In this document: positions 5,959-9,050 of the stretch, one piece after another
Position numbering within the stretch: the first letter of the stretch is position 1
How the letters are laid out: every line of letters begins with the position of its first letter
From: Pseudomonadota bacterium
Lineage (GTDB): Bacteria > Pseudomonadota > Gammaproteobacteria > UBA5335
Reading direction: 5' to 3'
NCBI GenBank assembly: GCA_002862965.1
Contig: PKCW01000314.1
Coordinates: 1-9,050, forward strand
Length of the DNA stretch: 9,050 bases
Translations under genes and position numbers: made by a program
The notes under the pieces: model-generated
Database searches by the model: none
What the model saw: only the letters and a program-made list of their open reading frames with translations
What the model was told of the DNA's origin: nothing

Positions 5959-6972
5959 TCAGGCAAACTCGGGCTTGGCGGGCCCGCGCGTCAGGATTGC
6001 CACGGCTTCCTGCGGACTGACCCCTTCGTGGAGGATGCGATGGACCTGCTCGGTGATGGGCATGCGCACCCCTGCGCGCCGGGCCAGGGCCCATACGGCC
6101 GAGGCGGCCTGGACGCCCTCCACCACCTGTCCGATTTCTTCTTGCGCCTGCGCAACCGAAAGCCCGCGCGCCAAGGCCAGGCCCATCCGGCGATTGCGGG
6201 ACTGGTCGTCCGTGCAGGTGAGGACCAGATCGCCGAGCCCGGCGAGCCCCATGAAGGTGGACGCCTGCCCACCCAAGGCCAAGCCCAGGCGGGTGATCTC
6301 GGCGAGCCCGCGGGTGATCAATGCCGCCCGGCTGTTGGCGCCGAAGCGCAGCCCGTCGGCGGCACCGGTGGCAATGGCGAGCACGTTCTTGACCGCACCC
6401 CCCACCTCGACGCCGATCAGATCGGAGCTGGTGTAAGCCCGGAAGCGCCCATCATGGAACAGCTCGGCCACCTCGCTCGCGAACGGCGTATCGACCGAGG
6501 CCACCACCACGGCGGCCGGGAGCCCGTCGGCCACCTCCCGCGCAAAGGTCGGACCGGAAATCGCTGCAACCGACCGCGCGCCGAGCACGTCCTCGACGAC
6601 CTGATGGGGCAACCATCCACTGACCTGTTCCAGACCCTTCGTGGCCCAGACGATACGGACGTCTTCTTGGATCAAGGGCTTGAGATGGCCGAGCAGTTCA
6701 CGAAGAGCATGACTCGGCACGGCAATCAGCAGGACATCCCGCTCCGAAACCGCCCGCGCGAGATCGGCCTCGACGGTCAGGCCATCGGGAAAGACGACGC
6801 CCGGCAGGTAGCGTCGATTGCACCGTTCCGCAGCCAGCGTCGCGGCGTGTCCGGAACGATGCGCCCACAGCACGACCGGATGGCCCAGTCGAGCGAGGTG
6901 TATCGCCAGAGCCGTCCCCCACGAGCCGGCGCCCAGGACGACGACGCGATCCCGCGTGGACGCGACGGTCAT
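5959..6972 (-). CDS. gpsA: Glycerol-3-phosphate dehydrogenase [NAD(P)+]
   Basis: A 337-residue cytosolic enzyme that reduces dihydroxyacetone phosphate to sn-glycerol 3-phosphate, the backbone for phospholipids. The N-terminal Rossmann domain begins VVLGAGSWGTALA (GAGSWGT at 14-20); TKGLE (111-115) and SGPTFAREVA (139-148) are family signatures. The catalytic lysine is Lys195 in GGAVKNVLAIATG. The C-terminal helical domain has GLAGLGDLVLTC (242-253) and SRNRRMG (258-264). Length matches the E. coli protein (339). The ribosome binding site is weak (AGG close to the ATG), so translation may lean on coupling with secB, whose stop is 21 bp upstream. It is last in the rhodanese-grxC-secB-gpsA run; cysE, the next gene in E. 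coli, is absent here. Confidence 0.97.
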   Translation of the reverse strand: MTVASTRDRVVVLGAGSWGTALAIHLARLGHPVVLWAHRSGHAATLAAERCNRRYLPGVVFPDGLTVEADLARAVSERDVLLIAVPSHALRELLGHLKPLIQEDVRIVWATKGLEQVSGWLPHQVVEDVLGARSVAAISGPTFAREVADGLPAAVVVASVDTPFASEVAELFHDGRFRAYTSSDLIGVEVGGAVKNVLAIATGAADGLRFGANSRAALITRGLAEITRLGLALGGQASTFMGLAGLGDLVLTCTDDQSRNRRMGLALARGLSVAQAQEEIGQVVEGVQAASAVWALARRAGVRMPITEQVHRILHEGVSPQEAVAILTRGPAKPEFA

Positions 6973-6993
6973 CGCCTGGTCACCATCGCCGGA

Positions 6994-7461
6994 TCAGCCC
7001 GCCGGCTTGGGCGAAGCAGCCTGCCGCTGCTGCAGCCGCTGGGCGTAGAGCATGTCGAAGTTCACGGGCGCCAGCAGCAGTTGTGGCAAGCCGCCCTTGC
7101 CGACCAGATCGGAAACCGCCTCGCGCGCATAGGGGAACAGCGAATTGGGGAAGAAAGCGTTGACCACGGCGTCCAGTTCCATCGTGTTGAGTCCTTTCAC
7201 GAGGAACAATCCCGCCTGGTGCACCTCGACCATAAAGGCCGTCTTGCCTTCGATCTGGGCGGTGACCGAAACGCGCAGAACGGCTTCGTATTGCTCGGCA
7301 CTGAGCTGGGTGGCGCTGTGATCCATGTCCACTTTCATGACCGGCTGGACATTCAACCCGAACAAGGCAGCGCCCATGGGCAGTTCGAAGGACGCATCCC
7401 TCAGGTAGATCTTCAGCAGCTGGAGCTGGCGCGCGGTCGCGCTGTCTTGCATCGTTTGCAT
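6994..7461 (-). CDS. secB: Protein-export chaperone SecB
   Basis: A 155-residue tetrameric cytosolic chaperone that holds precursor proteins unfolded and delivers them to SecA. Recognisable parts are LLKIYLRDASFELPMG (16-31), the first beta strand and peptide-binding region, and the conserved C-terminal block LFPYAREAVSDLVGKGGLPQ (108-127), followed by LLLAPVNFDMLYAQR. The tail is Gln/Ala/Pro-rich (RLQQRQAASPKPAG) and lacks zinc ligands, as is normal for SecB, where the tail contacts SecA. The start at 7461 has AAGGA seven nt upstream; an in-frame ATG at codon 4 is a less likely alternative. It lies 41 bp after grxC and 21 bp before gpsA, the standard gammaproteobacterial order. Confidence 0.96.
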   Translation of the reverse strand: MQTMQDSATARQLQLLKIYLRDASFELPMGAALFGLNVQPVMKVDMDHSATQLSAEQYEAVLRVSVTAQIEGKTAFMVEVHQAGLFLVKGLNTMELDAVVNAFFPNSLFPYAREAVSDLVGKGGLPQLLLAPVNFDMLYAQRLQQRQAASPKPAG

Positions 7462-7502
7462 GATCGATTCCTTGGAGTTCGAGACGGATGGGGGTGGTGG
7501 CG

Positions 7503-7763
7503 TCAGCGGTCAGGCAAGCCCAGGATCGACCGCAGCCGGCCCTGTCGTTCGAGGGCATGCAACTCGTCGCAATCCCCGACATGCCGGCCGTCCACGAAAA
7601 GCTGCGGCAACGTCGCCCGGCCGCTCCGCGACCGGATGTCGATGCGACCTCCGGGGTCCCGATCGAGGCAGACTTCCCGGTAGACCACGCCGTGGCGATC
7701 CAGCAGGGCGCGCGCCCGCGAGCAGTATCCGCACCATGAAAGCGTGAACAACTCGATTTGCAT
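7503..7763 (-). CDS. grxC: Glutaredoxin 3 family protein
   Basis: An 86-residue thioredoxin-fold oxidoreductase that uses glutathione to reduce protein disulfides and mixed disulfides. The active site is Cys11-Gly-Tyr-Cys14 in TLSWCGYCSRA, differing from the usual CPYC by Gly in place of Pro. The cis-proline motif is intact as TLPQLFVDG (about 51-59), and the glutathione-binding turn is GDCDELHAL (about 63-71). The start at 7763 is seven nt after the rhodanese stop, and the Shine-Dalgarno is weak, so the two are probably translationally coupled. Position between a YibN-like rhodanese and secB matches the E. coli yibN-grxC-secB order, which supports the symbol. Confidence 0.93.
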   Translation of the reverse strand: MQIELFTLSWCGYCSRARALLDRHGVVYREVCLDRDPGGRIDIRSRSGRATLPQLFVDGRHVGDCDELHALERQGRLRSILGLPDR

Positions 7764-7770
7764 TCACCGC

Positions 7771-8193
7771 TCAGCGCTTTTCCAGCGGCAGATCGGCCTC
7801 GCGCCACGCACGCAGGCCACCCCGGAGCAGCACGGCGCGGTCGAATCCCGCCTTCAGCAGGCGCTCCACCACGGCCGCCGCGCTGACACCCGCTTCGCAG
7901 CAGACGATCACGGGGCGCTCCTTCTGGCCGTCGAGTCCGGCCAGCGCATCATCGAGCCGCGCTTGCGGTATATTCTTCGCGTCCACGATATGGCCCTGCT
8001 TGAACGCAGCCGCGTCACGCACGTCCAGAACCCACGCCGCCTCCCGATTGATCAGTTGCACCGCGGTGGCCGGATCGATCCCGCCACCGAGGCGGCGCAT
8101 CCGCTGAATCTCCGTCAGGACGACGAGCGCCAGCACCACGGCGAGCGCGCCGAACAAAAACGGATGCGACACGATGAACGTCTGGATGGACAT
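7771..8193 (-). CDS. yibN: Membrane-anchored rhodanese-domain protein, YibN-like
   Basis: A 140-residue protein with one N-terminal transmembrane helix (about 11-28, FLFGALAVVLALVVL) and a single rhodanese domain (about 36-138). The basic residues after the helix (RMRR, 31-34) place the domain in the cytoplasm. Visible rhodanese features are WVLDVRD (54-60), FKQGHI (64-69), the active-site loop CEAGVS with the persulfide-carrying Cys99 (preceded by Cys98), and the C-terminal VLLRGGLRAWREADLP. It would transfer sulfane sulfur to an unidentified acceptor; the family function is not settled. It is first in the minus-strand operon with grxC, secB and gpsA. The start at 8193 directly precedes the membrane segment; upstream only a weak GGA is visible. 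Confidence 0.93.
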   Translation of the reverse strand: MSIQTFIVSHPFLFGALAVVLALVVLTEIQRMRRLGGGIDPATAVQLINREAAWVLDVRDAAAFKQGHIVDAKNIPQARLDDALAGLDGQKERPVIVCCEAGVSAAAVVERLLKAGFDRAVLLRGGLRAWREADLPLEKR

Positions 8194-8218
8194 GCAATGA
8201 TCCGGGATGACAACGATT

Positions 8219-8224
8219 GGAAGG
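8219..8224 (+). promoter_or_regulatory. Ribosome binding site for an alternative envC start
   Basis: GGAAGG lies 3 nt before an ATG at 8228 and 6 nt before an ATG at 8231, both in frame with envC. No comparable Shine-Dalgarno precedes the ATG at 8270. Using 8231 would add 13 residues to the signal peptide n-region. Confidence 0.4.
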
Positions 8225-8255
8225 CCAATGATGGGTCATGGGCGCCTGCGGGTCC

Positions 8256-8261
8256 ATTATA
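8256..8261 (-). promoter_or_regulatory. Consensus -10 box for the rhodanese-grxC-secB-gpsA operon
   Basis: On the minus strand the sequence reads AAAGTTATAATGGACC, containing a perfect TATAAT (8261-8256). Transcription would start near 8249, giving a leader of about 55 nt before the start at 8193. No convincing -35 is seen 16-18 bp upstream, and the TG of an extended -10 is imperfect (AG). The lone consensus box in otherwise very GC-rich DNA between divergent genes is the main support. Confidence 0.5.
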
Positions 8262-8269
8262 ACTTTGGC

Positions 8270-9050
8270 ATGCCCCGCCCCGGTACCCGCCGATGGCATT
8301 GGCTCATCGGATGGGCCTGCCTGTGTGGCATCGCCAGTGCGCCGGCAAGCGGCGCGCCGACCAGCCTGCAACGTGTCGAGCAACGCATGGCGGTGCTGGA
8401 ACGCCAGATCGAGAAGGATCGGTCGGCCCATGGCCGCGCCGTCGCGGCATTGCGCCGCACGGAGCAGGCCCTCGCGGACGCGGCCCGCACCACCGAGCGC
8501 CTCGAGGCGGAGTTGCAGGCCGCTCATCGGCAACTCGACACCCTGAGCGCCGGCATTCTCCGTCAACAGCGACGCTTGCGCGGCGATCAGGAGCAGCTTG
8601 CCGCCCAGTTGCGCGCACGCCAGGCCTTGGGCGCCGATCCTTGGATCAAGGTGCTGCTCGCCGATCCGGATCCCGCGCGCAGCGGCCGGGCCCTTGCCTA
8701 CCTGCAGTATCTGCAGGCCTCCCAGGTTCGGCACATCGACGAGGCACGCACCCAACTGACGGAACTCGCCCGCCTGCAAGCGGACGCGCGGGCAGCGCAG
8801 GCGACGACGAAGCGGCTGCTGGAGGCGCAGCGGGCAGCGGCAGAAACCTTGAGCGTGGCGCGCGCCCAGCGGGAACGCGCGGTGCAGCGATGGGCGGGCA
8901 CACTGGACAGCCAGAACGCAGCCCTGACCCAATTGCGCAGCGACCGCGCCAAGCTCGAACAGGTGGTGACGGATTTGCCGGCAACGGCAGTCCGTCCCTC
9001 GCCGGCGCCGCGCGCAGCCGAGCGACCACCGGCACTCACCTCCCAATTCC
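8270..9050 (+). CDS. envC: Murein hydrolase activator EnvC, N-terminal coiled-coil part (partial)
   Basis: The frame is open from 8270 to the window end (260 codons), so the gene is cut at its 3' side. The product begins with a signal peptide (MPRPGTRRWHWLIGWACLCG, cleavage probably near ASA or ASG around residues 24-28) and continues as a long helical coiled coil rich in Glu, Gln, Arg and Ala (about 32-235), interrupted by the EnvC-type segment DPWIKVLLADPDPARSGRALAYLQYL. A proline-rich linker (about 240-255) follows. The expected C-terminal degenerate LytM/M23 domain would lie beyond the window. EnvC acts in the periplasm with FtsEX to switch on amidases at the septum. The start is uncertain: in-frame ATGs at 8228 and 8231 sit behind GGAAGG (8219-8224), while 8270 gives a more typical signal peptide. 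Neighbourhood supports the name: envC lies near yibN in enteric bacteria, but gpmI, normally between them there, is absent here. Confidence 0.88.
   Translation, partial: MPRPGTRRWHWLIGWACLCGIASAPASGAPTSLQRVEQRMAVLERQIEKDRSAHGRAVAALRRTEQALADAARTTERLEAELQAAHRQLDTLSAGILRQQRRLRGDQEQLAAQLRARQALGADPWIKVLLADPDPARSGRALAYLQYLQASQVRHIDEARTQLTELARLQADARAAQATTKRLLEAQRAAAETLSVARAQRERAVQRWAGTLDSQNAALTQLRSDRAKLEQVVTDLPATAVRPSPAPRAAERPPALTSQF

Noticed and set aside
6028..7683. 551-codon plus-strand frame across gpsA, secB and grxC
   Set aside because: It runs antisense through three well-identified conserved genes and their intergenic gaps; a shadow of GC-rich codon usage.
8015..9046. 343-codon minus-strand frame opposite envC
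   Set aside because: The plus strand carries a signal peptide and EnvC coiled coil in a frame open to the window end; the antisense product has no coherent domain.
1..9050. Mobile elements, CRISPR arrays, tRNA or rRNA genes, prophage or defence genes
   Set aside because: I looked for transposase motifs, terminal inverted repeats, regularly spaced repeats and tRNA-like cloverleafs and saw none; composition looks uniform across the window.

Overview
The window is about 9 kb of high-GC DNA with dense bacterial genes and short gaps. Gene content and order point to a gammaproteobacterium. The strongest clue is the minus-strand run rhodanese (yibN-like), grxC, secB and gpsA, with trmL (yibK) converging on its end and envC diverging from its start; this neighbourhood is conserved across Gammaproteobacteria. 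The genus cannot be fixed from the sequence alone.

Layout, left to right. Positions 1-61 hold the first codons of a minus-strand gene, probably a zinc-type alcohol dehydrogenase that continues beyond the window. Positions 207-2230 encode a QseB/PmrA-like response regulator and its histidine kinase on the minus strand, translationally coupled by an ATGA overlap. A 244-bp divergent intergenic region follows, then an exported protein of unknown function at 2475-3758. That gene ends at a strong hairpin terminator (3781-3814), which lies between it and a convergent gene for a small RRM RNA-binding protein (3871-4179). The RNA-binding protein has a leader of about 150-200 nt with a terminator-like hairpin just ahead of its ribosome binding site. 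Next on the minus strand is a dihydroorotate dehydrogenase with a class 1B-type active-site cysteine (4388-5377), divergent from trmL (5449-5916). Then comes the gpsA-secB-grxC-rhodanese block (5959-8193, minus strand, transcribed right to left), and finally the 5' part of envC on the plus strand, cut by the window end.

Most genes are housekeeping: pyrimidine synthesis (pyrD), wobble-base tRNA methylation (trmL), phospholipid precursor supply (gpsA), protein export (secB), thiol and sulfur handling (grxC, rhodanese) and cell-wall splitting at division (envC). The left third is more accessory: a sensor pair, an uncharacterised exported protein and a probable oxidoreductase. The uncharacterised exported protein and the leader of the RNA-binding protein gene are the least explained parts. 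I see no mobile element, CRISPR array, prophage, tRNA or rRNA, and no convincing previously undescribed multi-gene system.
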